Shown piece by piece: positions 9,373-17,473 of a stretch of DNA of 64,000 nucleotides; within the stretch, counting starts at the first letter, position 1; every line of letters begins with the position of its first letter. This DNA comes from JAAYJT01 sp037445555 (GTDB lineage Bacteria; Bacteroidota; Bacteroidia; Bacteroidales; JAAYJT01). Under the pieces are notes generated by a model. The model did not search any database, was not told the DNA's origin, and saw only the letters and a program-made list of their open reading frames with translations. The position numbers were made by a program, and so were the translations under genes. The stretch lies in contig JBBIKG010000016.1 in assembly GCA_037445555.1 (NCBI GenBank), positions 1 to 64,000 on the forward strand. Reading direction: 5' to 3'.

Positions 9373-9983
9373 AATCCCTTCGCTTTCGTAGCCTTATTCT
9401 GTTCACGTATAAAGCTGAGAAGCTCATTGCAACCCAGTCGGCTGAAGCTGGATGTTACAAAACTAACCGGGAGAACCTCCCAATCGTTGCTGAGCCGGGC
9501 CTGATGCTGAGCAAGCATAGCGGAAAGTTCGTTACGGGTTAGCTTATCACTTTTGGTGTAGGCAACAGCAAACGGTCTGTTTGAATCAGATAGCCATTCC
9601 ATCATCTGGTGATCAGAAGACTGAGGGGGAATACGCACATCAATCAGTACGAACACGCAAACCAGGTTTTCCCTTTGCACAAGATAGCCACGGATCATGC
9701 GCTCCCACTCAGCCCGGTCCTTTTTCGAGATGCGTGCATAGCCATAACCGGGCAAATCTACCAGGTACCACGAATCTTCAATAATAAAATGATTAATGAT
9801 TCGGGTTTTACCCGGGGTTGATGAGGTTTTAGCCAGCTTTCTGGTTCCTGCAAGTGCATTGATGAGTGATGATTTCCCGACGTTTGAGCGACCGATGAAA
9901 GCATACTCAGGCAAAGAAGGCGGCGGGCACTTAGCCACCGAAGTGCACCCCGATAGGTATCGTGCGCTCAGGATACTCATCAC
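9369..9983 (-). CDS. engB: ribosome biogenesis GTPase EngB/YihA/YsxC
   Basis: 204 residues, normal length. G1 is GRSNVGKS (31-38), followed by a G2 STPGKTR segment (55-61), G3 DLPGYG (76-81), G4 TKSDK and a G5 SSF motif. This circularly ordinary TrmE-Era-type GTPase is needed for late 50S assembly in model bacteria. The start overlaps the stop of glsB by four bases (ATGA on the minus strand), making it the third gene of the glsA-glsB-engB operon. The 3' end overlaps the stop of the biotin carrier gene on the other strand, leaving no room for a terminator between them. Confidence 0.95.
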   Translation of the reverse strand: MMSILSARYLSGCTSVAKCPPPSLPEYAFIGRSNVGKSSLINALAGTRKLAKTSSTPGKTRIINHFIIEDSWYLVDLPGYGYARISKKDRAEWERMIRGYLVQRENLVCVFVLIDVRIPPQSSDHQMMEWLSDSNRPFAVAYTKSDKLTRNELSAMLAQHQARLSNDWEVLPVSFVTSSFSRLGCNELLSFIREQNKATKAKGF

Positions 9984-10924
9984 TCGCCGGGCGTGGTGTC
10001 AGACTTGTAAGTGTGGACATGTCTGGCCTTTTTCTTTTCATATATGTCGCCTATGGTTACCATGATGCCTGTTTCTTCGACATTTCCGAATTCACGATTG
10101 ATAGCAGTACCAAAGGTTCGCATGGTGCTCGAAAGGTTCATATAGGCATTTACCAGGGGCGGGATGTTTTCTTTATGTGCTCTCACCTCCTGGATGAGAA
10201 TCTTGTAGTTCTCATCATAAGATAATCCGCAGAAGATATCATCCATGAGTCTCTTATTAAATCTTATTACCAGGGGGTTTATGGGAACGGCGAGCTCATC
10301 CGGATCGGGAAAGTTCATTTTCAGGAAGTAAAGGATCAGGTTACGGGCGGCAGGATTGAAGTGGGGATACATAGTCACTTTCCCGAAAAAATAATGAATT
10401 TCAGGATTATCAACTACCAGAGCTCCAAGCCCGTCCCACAGGTTGTCAAGCGAAAACATTCCTTTTCGCAAATTATTGGTTACCTGATAATTAGGCTGCA
10501 CAAACGAGCGGCCAAGTTCAACGATATGTGGCAGGTAATCGCTGATGAAACGGGGCGAGAATTGAAAAAGATGACCTGAAGGACTGATGACGTGGCCGTT
10601 TTCGTCGACCTTCAGGTACTTCCCCAGCTTAAACCTGTACCCGCCCACAATCTCCTCGTCGCGTGGGTTCCATACGATCAGCTGCTGAAATGGTTCATCG
10701 CACAAGTCAAAATTGTCTAGATCCAATTCCTTAAACGTGCCGCCACCGGCATCGCGAAAAGTAGCCTCGCGCAAGCGACCTATCTCCCTGAGTGTGTTCG
10801 GTCCATTTCGCCAGTCGATGACGTAGATCTCGTTATTCCCGTTGTTGGTTTGACGAAGGAAAGTGTCCTTGTTCAGCTCGGCTCTTAGCAAGCTAACATC
10901 GACCGGCGGTATAATATCCTGCAT
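9980..10924 (-). CDS. glsB: GNAT-like N-acyltransferase, glycine-lipid synthase subunit GlsB-like
   Basis: 314 residues. The core is the OlsB-type acyltransferase fold (Acetyltransf_5-like): LREIGRLREATFRDAG, then LIVWNPRDEEIVGGYRFKLG, then PHIVELGRSFVQPNYQ and a YFFGKVTMYPHFNPAARNLIL segment. In Bacteroides the homologous GlsB N-acylates glycine and GlsA adds a second acyl group, giving glycine lipids (and flavolipin-type serine lipids in relatives). The assignment rests on this fold plus the adjacent PlsC-type gene 24 bases upstream. It could alternatively make ornithine lipids. It acts at the cytoplasmic face of the inner membrane using acyl-ACP. It belongs to an operon with engB. Confidence 0.75.
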   Translation of the reverse strand: MQDIIPPVDVSLLRAELNKDTFLRQTNNGNNEIYVIDWRNGPNTLREIGRLREATFRDAGGGTFKELDLDNFDLCDEPFQQLIVWNPRDEEIVGGYRFKLGKYLKVDENGHVISPSGHLFQFSPRFISDYLPHIVELGRSFVQPNYQVTNNLRKGMFSLDNLWDGLGALVVDNPEIHYFFGKVTMYPHFNPAARNLILYFLKMNFPDPDELAVPINPLVIRFNKRLMDDIFCGLSYDENYKILIQEVRAHKENIPPLVNAYMNLSSTMRTFGTAINREFGNVEETGIMVTIGDIYEKKKARHVHTYKSDTTPGE

Positions 10925-10948
10925 ACTGATATAGAGATTTGGTTAATA

Positions 10949-11806
10949 CTATTTGTTTTTCAGGCCATATACCAGCCTCCTTATCTCCTGAGCCCAATCG
11001 GCATCTTTCCTTGATTTATCAAAGGTTTGGTATGGAACTGGCTGGCCAATTTTGATGACAACGTTTTTTTCCTTCTGTTTAAACATCTCGTCTACAAGAA
11101 AAAACATTTCAATATTCCATTTGATACCAAGCCGTACCCGCCAGTTGGCAAGATTATAAAAGAAGTTTGAGTTGCGCCCTTCGATGTACACCGGAATCAC
11201 ATCACGCTGAAACCGCCGTGCCCTGGTTATAAATGTTTTTTTCCACTCCAGGTCTTCGATTTTCCCATTTACTTTCCGGCTGCATAATCCGGCCGGAAAA
11301 TAGAGTATGGCCGAATCGCCTGCAAACGCTTTATCAAAAGCTTCCAGGTTGTGGGTGTTGCTCCCATGTTTATTTACCGGAATGAACAAGGGCCTAATAT
11401 TTGGCACATTCAACACAAGATCGTTTCCGGGTATCACAATATCAGGTCTGACTTTGCCAAATACATGCATGAGTGCCATTGCATCGAGGCCTCCCAGAGG
11501 ATGGTTGGCGGCAACAATAAACCGGCCATTCGTTGGAATGTTTTCAAGTCCAGTTGCAGAAACCATGATCCCGTATTCGTTGAGTCCCGATTGAATAAAG
11601 TCAAGGCCAATCTTATCGTGATACCGGAGAATGAAGTCATTAATCTGATCCTGATGCACAATGCGCTTCAGATAATTTAGCACAAAACGCGGAAGAAATC
11701 TGTAGATGTGTGGATTTTTAGACTGAAACACCCGGTCAATATCTATCAGGGGAGAAAGTTCGGTTTTATCGCATTCGGCCATATTTTGCCTAATGAAGGT
11801 TAGCAC
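10949..11806 (-). CDS. glsA: PlsC-like O-acyltransferase, glycine-lipid synthase subunit GlsA-like
   Basis: 285 residues. The 1-acylglycerol-3-phosphate acyltransferase-like fold carries the NHPLGGLDAM block (the NHxxxxD acyltransferase motif), LFIPVNKHGSNTHN, a YFPAGLCSRK block equivalent to the PEGTRS region, and RDVIPVYIEGRNS. The HPLGG variant is typical of the Bacteroidota lipid acyltransferases next to GlsB-type genes. It is first in the minus-strand operon glsA-glsB-engB and probably O-acylates the N-acyl-glycine made by GlsB. A substrate other than N-acyl glycine (N-acyl ornithine or serine) cannot be excluded. Confidence 0.75.
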   Translation of the reverse strand: MLTFIRQNMAECDKTELSPLIDIDRVFQSKNPHIYRFLPRFVLNYLKRIVHQDQINDFILRYHDKIGLDFIQSGLNEYGIMVSATGLENIPTNGRFIVAANHPLGGLDAMALMHVFGKVRPDIVIPGNDLVLNVPNIRPLFIPVNKHGSNTHNLEAFDKAFAGDSAILYFPAGLCSRKVNGKIEDLEWKKTFITRARRFQRDVIPVYIEGRNSNFFYNLANWRVRLGIKWNIEMFFLVDEMFKQKEKNVVIKIGQPVPYQTFDKSRKDADWAQEIRRLVYGLKNK

Positions 11807-11838
11807 TGAGCAGGCAGCATTGTTTCAATTTCGTAGCA

Positions 11839-11846
11839 CAAATTTA
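11839..11846 (-). promoter_or_regulatory. -7 element for the glsA-glsB-engB operon
   Basis: On the minus strand this reads TAAATTTG, a perfect TAnnTTTG, 33 bases upstream of the glsA start. No good -33 TTTG was seen at the usual distance. The rest of the 320-base divergent region toward mraZ holds only the mraZ control elements. Confidence 0.4.
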
Positions 11847-12056
11847 CGCAAAATATGCTCTGGTCTTACACAGTCCGTGCCATGGAAAGGACAGGAGGTA
11901 CCAGTAAGTCGGATATGAGTGGGCAGGAAACGAGTTCCTGAAAACAATCAATCAGGGTGTAATGCCACTCGCAACGAGTCCATATATGCCTGTATCACAA
12001 GTAATTACTATTCTGCTCTATAGATTACTTATATCAAAACTCAAAAAGTTATTAAC

Positions 12057-12086
12057 AAAGTGGGAAAAAGTGGGAAAAAGTGGATG
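12057..12086 (+). promoter_or_regulatory. three tandem MraZ-type operator repeats
   Basis: Three copies of AAAGTGGGAA in direct repeat with exact 10-base spacing begin at 12057, 12067 and 12077; the third reads AAAGTGGATG. MraZ is known to bind tandem repeats upstream of its own operon: TGGGN with 5-base spacers in E. coli and AAAGTG-type repeats in Mycoplasma. This array satisfies both descriptions. It covers the -33 region of the promoter just downstream, so binding would be expected to repress, or otherwise control, the whole division and wall cluster. Confidence 0.8.
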
Positions 12087-12095
12087 TTCTTATAT

Positions 12096-12103
12096 TATAT
12101 TTG
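12096..12103 (+). promoter_or_regulatory. -7 element of the mraZ (dcw) promoter
   Basis: TATATTTG is a perfect TAnnTTTG and lies 10 bases after the operator array. Transcription would begin near 12110, about 19 bases before the mraZ ATG. The -33 position falls inside the operator repeats and has no TTTG. Confidence 0.6.
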
Positions 12104-12128
12104 ACTTCGAATTTGATTAAAAGCTTAC

Positions 12129-12593
12129 ATGTTCATTTTCAAAGACTCACAGGAATGCAGGGTTGATGCTAAGGGCAGGTTTTTGCTGCCCTCAATCTAC
12201 CGAAAGGGCATTGGTGAATCCATTGCTGATGGATTTGTGGTAAAGAAAAGCATTTTTAGCAAATCTCTTGAGCTGTATACCATGCAGAGCTGGGAGAAGG
12301 AACTTAAAAAATTCCAGAAGCTAAACCGATATAATGAAAAGCACCAGCGCGTGCTCCGCACTATATTGTTTGGTGTACGCTCAGTTGAGGTGGACGCTGC
12401 CGGCAGGATCCAGATTCCCAAAGACCTGCTTATCTATGCCGAGATTGAAGATGAGGTTATGTTATCACCTGCACTGGCCTATCTCGAGATATGGAACAAG
12501 AAACTCTTTAGCCGGAATATCGAAGAGTCGAGCCAAACCCACCGGGATGATGTTGAAGATGTCATGAGTGAAATCGGAATAGACGAAGATTGA
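12129..12593 (+). CDS. mraZ: transcriptional regulator MraZ
   Basis: 154 residues. It has two AbrB-like MraZ half-domains, each with the family's DxxGR motif: DAKGRFLLPSIYRKG near residue 14 and DAAGRIQIPKDLL near residue 90. MraZ forms a ring-shaped DNA-binding oligomer that controls its own operon, and matching operator repeats are present immediately upstream. It is the first gene of the division and wall cluster, with seven bases to rsmH. The C-terminal acidic tail (DDVEDVMSEIGIDED) is slightly longer than in enteric homologues. Confidence 0.95.
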   Translation: MFIFKDSQECRVDAKGRFLLPSIYRKGIGESIADGFVVKKSIFSKSLELYTMQSWEKELKKFQKLNRYNEKHQRVLRTILFGVRSVEVDAAGRIQIPKDLLIYAEIEDEVMLSPALAYLEIWNKKLFSRNIEESSQTHRDDVEDVMSEIGIDED

Positions 12594-12600
12594 AACCTGT

Positions 12601-13500
12601 ATGTACCATCAAGCAGTTATGTTACATGAGGCTGTGCAATACCTTGCCGTCAAACCGGGAGGGTATTATGCCGATTTCACATACGGCGGCGGAGGTCATA
12701 GCCGCGAAATTCTGTGCCTGCTAGGCGATGGCAGGCTGGTAGCTTTTGATCAGGATGAAGATGCGCTCAGTAATCGCATTGACGATCCACGCCTGACACT
12801 CATCCACTCCAATTTCCGGTTTGCAAAAAACTATCTTACCCTTTACAAAACACTGCCCCTTGATGGCATTCTGGTTGATTTGGGCGTTTCGTCGCATCAG
12901 ATTGATGACCCGAAGAGAGGGTTCAGCACCCGTTTTGAGGCGCCTCTTGATATGCGGATGAGCCAATCGGCAAAAATTTCCGCATATGAGATCATAAGAA
13001 GCTACCCTGAAGCCGCCCTCACCGACATTTTCAGGATGTATGGAGAAATCGCCAATGCCCGCCAGCTTTCTTCACGTATTTGCTCAGTAAGGGAGGCACA
13101 ACCCATAGCCACCACCTTTGATCTCATTCAGATTCTTAAAGCTTTCACGTCACCTCACAAGATCAATAAATACACGGCTCAGGTTTTTCAGGCTCTGCGC
13201 ATCGAGGTGAATGGCGAACTGAAGGCCTTAAGAGCAATGCTGGAGGATGCAGGCGAAATACTAAAACCCGGCGGACGCCTGGTGATCATATCATACCATT
13301 CGCTTGAAGACAGGCTGGTGAAAAACTTTATGAAATGGGGAAATACAGAAGGCGAACCGGTGAAAGATTTTTTCGGGAACGTGCATGCTCCTTTCAACAT
13401 GCTGACCCGCAAACCCTGTACCCCCTCGGAGGAAGAAATTACTCTTAATCCGCGAAGCCGAAGTGCACGGTTACGCGCAGCAGAAAGGATGGGGAGATGA
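12601..13500 (+). CDS. rsmH: 16S rRNA (cytosine-1402 N4) methyltransferase RsmH
   Basis: 299 residues, normal length. The SAM-binding DFTYGGGGHS block (about 21-30), LVDLGVSSHQIDDPKRGFS and LDMRM are invariant in RsmH, as are the KINKYTAQVFQALRIEVN and YHSLEDRLVKNFM segments later. It methylates C1402 in the 30S decoding centre. Its stop overlaps the ATG of the next gene (ATGA), indicating translational coupling. Confidence 0.97.
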   Translation: MYHQAVMLHEAVQYLAVKPGGYYADFTYGGGGHSREILCLLGDGRLVAFDQDEDALSNRIDDPRLTLIHSNFRFAKNYLTLYKTLPLDGILVDLGVSSHQIDDPKRGFSTRFEAPLDMRMSQSAKISAYEIIRSYPEAALTDIFRMYGEIANARQLSSRICSVREAQPIATTFDLIQILKAFTSPHKINKYTAQVFQALRIEVNGELKALRAMLEDAGEILKPGGRLVIISYHSLEDRLVKNFMKWGNTEGEPVKDFFGNVHAPFNMLTRKPCTPSEEEITLNPRSRSARLRAAERMGR

Positions 13501-13880
13501 AGCGGACTGTGAACAATTTTTCAGGGAAGATTAAGCCCAGCAGCGCGACCCGGGAAAAAGTTGGGCGTACGTTGGTCAGTGTCATCGGTGGCACCATTCT
13601 GACGCGTGAGTGGGTACTGAAGCAGCTACCATTCATCATTTTCCTGACTTTTCTTGGAACCATCTATATCGCCAACATCTATGCTGCTGATCGTACGATA
13701 ATAGCCATCGAAAAAAATAAGAAAGCCAACGAGGTGTTCAGGTATGAGCATGTGTTGATGAAATCGAAACTGATGGGGGCAAGCAGGAGGTCAGAAGTGA
13801 TAAGGCGTCTGGAAAACACCGGTGTCAAGGAGTCGTTGGTTCCCCCGGTGAAACTGGTAGCAAGAAACCCTAAGCAGTAG
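13497..13880 (+). CDS. ftsL: FtsL-like division protein
   Basis: 127 residues. There is a basic cytoplasmic N-terminus, one transmembrane helix (LPFIIFLTFLGTIYIANIYAA, about 42-62), then a periplasmic coiled-coil-like segment rich in K/E. Sequence is poorly conserved in FtsL, so the call rests on topology, size and position between rsmH and ftsI. Bacteroidota members of this position are called FtsL-like. It would bridge FtsQ and the FtsWI synthase at the septum. It overlaps rsmH by four bases and is two bases from ftsI. Confidence 0.8.
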   Translation: MKRTVNNFSGKIKPSSATREKVGRTLVSVIGGTILTREWVLKQLPFIIFLTFLGTIYIANIYAADRTIIAIEKNKKANEVFRYEHVLMKSKLMGASRRSEVIRRLENTGVKESLVPPVKLVARNPKQ

Positions 13881-13882
13881 CC

Positions 13883-16009
13883 ATGGAAGACAAGAAGAGA
13901 ACCATACTACTCAGAATGTATATCGTCTATTTTATCGTGGCCGCTTTCGGCACAGCTGTTATTGGCAAGATCATACATATCCAGGTTGTAGAAGGCCCGA
14001 TGTGGAGAGAGAAAGCTGAAAAAGTGCTATTGCGCTACGAACAGGTTGATCCGATCAGAGGAAACATTTACTCAAGCGATGGAAATCTGCTAGCAGTATC
14101 TGTTCCCATTTTTGAGATCCGTATGGATGTTGCCAACACACATGTAAAAGAAGAATATTTCAGAACCCAGGTGGATTCACTGGCGCAAAAACTCAGCCAA
14201 CTCTTTCGCGACCGCACCGCTCGTGAATATAGACAAGAACTGTTACAAGCCCGTAAATCGAAAAACCGGTTCTTGCTTATTAAACGAAATGTTACCTACG
14301 GACAGCTTAAAGTGCTAAAGACTTTCCCAATTTTTAACCTCGGTAAATATGGCGGTGGCCTCATTGTGATTGAAAAAACTCGCCGTGAACTACCATATAA
14401 AAACATGGTTTACAGAACTATAGGATGGGATAAGGAAGGCTCAGTCAACGATGTCGGGTTGGAAGGATCCTATTCGGAACTATTAAGCGGAAAGCCTGGC
14501 AAGCAGCTGATGCAAAAGATCGGAAACGGTATGTGGAGGCCCTTGAATGATGAATTTATTGTGCCTCCGCAGCATGGATATGATATTGTCACCACCATTG
14601 ATGTGGTGCTTCAGGACGTGGCGACTGAGGCCCTGCGGGCGCAGCTCACGGAGCACAATGCCGATCATGGCTGTGCCGTGCTGATGGAGGTTCATACCGG
14701 TTATATCAAAGCTATTGCAAATCTGAAAAAGACATCATCGGGTTCGTATGTCGAAGAATACAACTATGCTATTGCCGAAAGCAGTGAGCCGGGCTCAACT
14801 TTCAAGCTGGCTTCGGTGCTGGCTGCTCTTGAGGACAAACTCGCGGATGCGAACCAGATAATTCAGACCGGAAATGGCGAGTTTACCTATGCCAACCAAA
14901 AAATGCGCGATACACATAAGGGAGGCTACGGGGCCATAACATTGAAAAAAGCCTTTGAGGTTTCTTCAAACGTGGGTATTTCAAAAATGATTTATGACGC
15001 TTACAGAAATCAGCCTGAGAAATACATAAACCGACTGCACAGCATGTCGATTGGTACGCCTTTGGGTATAGAAATCGAAGGTGAAGGAAAACCGTTCGTC
15101 AAAAGCCCGTCGAGCAAGTCGTGGAGCAAGGTGTCACTTCCATGGATGTCGATTGGATATGAACTGAAAATTACCCCACTACAGACTCTGGCAATATACA
15201 ATGCAGTGGCTAACGATGGGGTGATGGTAAAACCATTACTGGTAAAAGAAATTAGCAGCATGGGGCAACCGGTTAAAGCCGTTGAACCCGTCGTAATCAA
15301 TGCCTCGATTGCTTCAAAATCAACGATTGCGCAAGTGCGGCAGATGCTGGAAGGGGTTGTGGAAAACGGAACAGCTAAAAACCTGTTCAATTCAATGTAC
15401 CGTATTGCCGGTAAAACAGGGACGGCTCAGATCGCTTCAGGCAAGACAGGATATAATAAAACCAATTATAAGGCATCGTTTGTAGGTTATTTCCCGGCTG
15501 ACGACCCAAAATACAGTTGTATTGTAGTGATCAACAATCCCAGCAAGGGTGCCTATTACGGCGGAGCTATTGCAGCGCCTGTGTTTAAACAAATTGCTGA
15601 CAGGGTATATGCCAACGACATCAGAATTCAACCTGAACATGACACCTCACTCGTGCAACCTTTTCCTTTCATTGTGGCAGGTGTGCGCAGCGATATTGAT
15701 CAGATTACTAATCGGCTTCACTATAACACATCAGGCACATGCATCCAGGAATGGATCACTGCGAGCGTCCTGACAAACAAATTATCCACGAAAGATAAAA
15801 ATATCGACACCCATACTCTTCCGGACGTGTGTGGAATGAGTGCACGTGATGCCATTTACCTGCTCGAGAAACTCGGAGTAAGCGTCACCTTGGAAGGAAA
15901 AGGATTGGTTGTAAGTCAATCACCCCCAGCGGGTGCAGGTCTGGATAGCACAAATCATGTGGCTTTACTTTTAGCGTTAAAACCCATGTCCGATGAAAAA
16001 CCTCAGTGA
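13883..16009 (+). CDS. ftsI: penicillin-binding protein FtsI (division transpeptidase) with PASTA domain
   Basis: 708 residues. An N-terminal membrane anchor (about 8-28) is followed by the dimerisation/pedestal domain (PIRGNIYSSDGNLLA at about 54). The transpeptidase domain has its catalytic serine in SxxK (STFK, S305), SSN near 361 and KTGTAQ near 511. A single PASTA-like domain ends the protein (about 635-705, PDVCGMSARDAIYLL). PASTA domains on the division PBP are usual in Bacteroidota and Firmicutes but absent from E. coli FtsI. It crosslinks septal peptidoglycan with FtsW. Its 3' end overlaps murE by 17 bases. Confidence 0.95.
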   Translation: MEDKKRTILLRMYIVYFIVAAFGTAVIGKIIHIQVVEGPMWREKAEKVLLRYEQVDPIRGNIYSSDGNLLAVSVPIFEIRMDVANTHVKEEYFRTQVDSLAQKLSQLFRDRTAREYRQELLQARKSKNRFLLIKRNVTYGQLKVLKTFPIFNLGKYGGGLIVIEKTRRELPYKNMVYRTIGWDKEGSVNDVGLEGSYSELLSGKPGKQLMQKIGNGMWRPLNDEFIVPPQHGYDIVTTIDVVLQDVATEALRAQLTEHNADHGCAVLMEVHTGYIKAIANLKKTSSGSYVEEYNYAIAESSEPGSTFKLASVLAALEDKLADANQIIQTGNGEFTYANQKMRDTHKGGYGAITLKKAFEVSSNVGISKMIYDAYRNQPEKYINRLHSMSIGTPLGIEIEGEGKPFVKSPSSKSWSKVSLPWMSIGYELKITPLQTLAIYNAVANDGVMVKPLLVKEISSMGQPVKAVEPVVINASIASKSTIAQVRQMLEGVVENGTAKNLFNSMYRIAGKTGTAQIASGKTGYNKTNYKASFVGYFPADDPKYSCIVVINNPSKGAYYGGAIAAPVFKQIADRVYANDIRIQPEHDTSLVQPFPFIVAGVRSDIDQITNRLHYNTSGTCIQEWITASVLTNKLSTKDKNIDTHTLPDVCGMSARDAIYLLEKLGVSVTLEGKGLVVSQSPPAGAGLDSTNHVALLLALKPMSDEKPQ

Positions 16010-17465
16010 CCTCCTACATAGCGTGGTGCTGACTGAGGTGCTGGGCGATATTGCCACTACCGTCAGCCAGATCGAGTTTGATTCGCGGCGGGTTGCGAAG
16101 GGATCCTTGTTTGTGGCTATCAGGGGTACACAAACCGATGGGCATTTGTTTATCGGCCAGGCCATTCAACAAGGAGCAATCGCAGTGGTATGCGAAACGA
16201 TACCAGCAGAAAGAAATGTAGATGTCACATATGTCTCGGTCAGAGATAGCCAGCAGGCACTTGCTTATATTGCTTCAAATTTTTATGATCATCCGTCAAC
16301 GCGTCTGAAACTTATCGGAGTAACAGGAACAAACGGAAAAACTACCGTCGCCACCCTGTTATATCATCTTTTTGAAGGATTGGGTTACCGTTGCGGATTA
16401 CTTTCAACCATACGCAACATTGCGGTCGGAATTGACGTACTCTCCACGTTAACCACACCCGATGCACTGAGTATCAACAAATTGTTGAATGAGATGTGCG
16501 GAAAGGGCATCACCCACTGTTTCATGGAAGTAAGCTCCCATTCGGTAGTTCAACACCGCGTGAGCGGATTGCATTTTGCCGGCGGAATCTTTACCAACAT
16601 CACCCAGGACCACCTCGATTATCATGGCACCTTCGGTGCATACCTGAAAGCAAAAAAGACCTTTTTCGACACTTTGCCTTCCACAGCCTATGCCCTTACA
16701 AACATCGACGATCGCAATGGCATGGTGATTCTGCAGAATACCAAGGCAGTCAGGTACAGCTATAGCCTGAGGACTATAGCTGATTTCGGCTGCCGCATAG
16801 TTGAAAACAATTTGGACGGACTGCATCTGTCAATCAGCGGTACGGACGTCTATGTAAAGCTTGTGGGTGCTTTTAATGCCTACAACCTGCTAGCGGTATA
16901 TGCCGCTGCCATCCTGCTGGGCGAAGACGCGGGCCAGGTGTTACTCGAACTAAGCAGGCTAGATCCTATCGAGGGAAGATTTCAGTGGGTGAAAAACGCT
17001 GCGGGAACCGTTGGAATTGTCGATTACGCACACACTCCTGATGCGCTGGAGAACGTGTTGACCACCATCAATTCCATACGAAAAGTCGACCAGCAGATAA
17101 TAAGTGTGATTGGCGCAGGCGGAAACCGTGACCGGACAAAAAGGCCCCTCATGGCCAAAGTAACCGCAATGCACAGCCATAAAGTGATCCTTACCTCAGA
17201 TAATCCGCGTTTTGAGGACCCTTCCGCCATAATCGACGAAATGCTGGCCGAATTGCATGATGAAATGCAGAGGAAGGTTCTCCGCATCGAAAACCGGAAA
17301 GAGGCTATCCGTGTGGCTTGTTCATTGGCCCAGCCTGGTGACATTATCCTTGTGGCTGGCAAGGGGCATGAAAAATATCAGGAAATCAGAGGCGTGAAAT
17401 ATCCTTTTGATGATATGCTTGTGCTAAGGGAGATATTAAATCAACAAGGTACATCCATTATTTAA
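15993..17465 (+). CDS. murE: UDP-MurNAc-tripeptide synthetase MurE
   Basis: 490 residues. It is a three-domain Mur ligase: the N-terminal UMAG-binding domain has DSRRVAKGSLFVAIRG, the ATP loop is GTNGKTTVA (about 112-120), and the C-terminal domain carries GAGGNRDRTKRPLM and SDNPRFEDP. The DNPR motif near 403-406 marks specificity for meso-diaminopimelate rather than lysine. It adds the third stem residue to UDP-MurNAc-L-Ala-D-Glu. The start lies inside ftsI (17-base overlap). Confidence 0.96.
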   Translation: MKNLSDLLHSVVLTEVLGDIATTVSQIEFDSRRVAKGSLFVAIRGTQTDGHLFIGQAIQQGAIAVVCETIPAERNVDVTYVSVRDSQQALAYIASNFYDHPSTRLKLIGVTGTNGKTTVATLLYHLFEGLGYRCGLLSTIRNIAVGIDVLSTLTTPDALSINKLLNEMCGKGITHCFMEVSSHSVVQHRVSGLHFAGGIFTNITQDHLDYHGTFGAYLKAKKTFFDTLPSTAYALTNIDDRNGMVILQNTKAVRYSYSLRTIADFGCRIVENNLDGLHLSISGTDVYVKLVGAFNAYNLLAVYAAAILLGEDAGQVLLELSRLDPIEGRFQWVKNAAGTVGIVDYAHTPDALENVLTTINSIRKVDQQIISVIGAGGNRDRTKRPLMAKVTAMHSHKVILTSDNPRFEDPSAIIDEMLAELHDEMQRKVLRIENRKEAIRVACSLAQPGDIILVAGKGHEKYQEIRGVKYPFDDMLVLREILNQQGTSII

Positions 17466-17473
17466 CCCCAAAT

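Noticed and set aside
12040..12060. DnaA-box-like sequence near the mraZ operator
   Set aside because: Only a partial match (TTATTAACA) and no cluster of boxes; there is no other sign of a replication origin.
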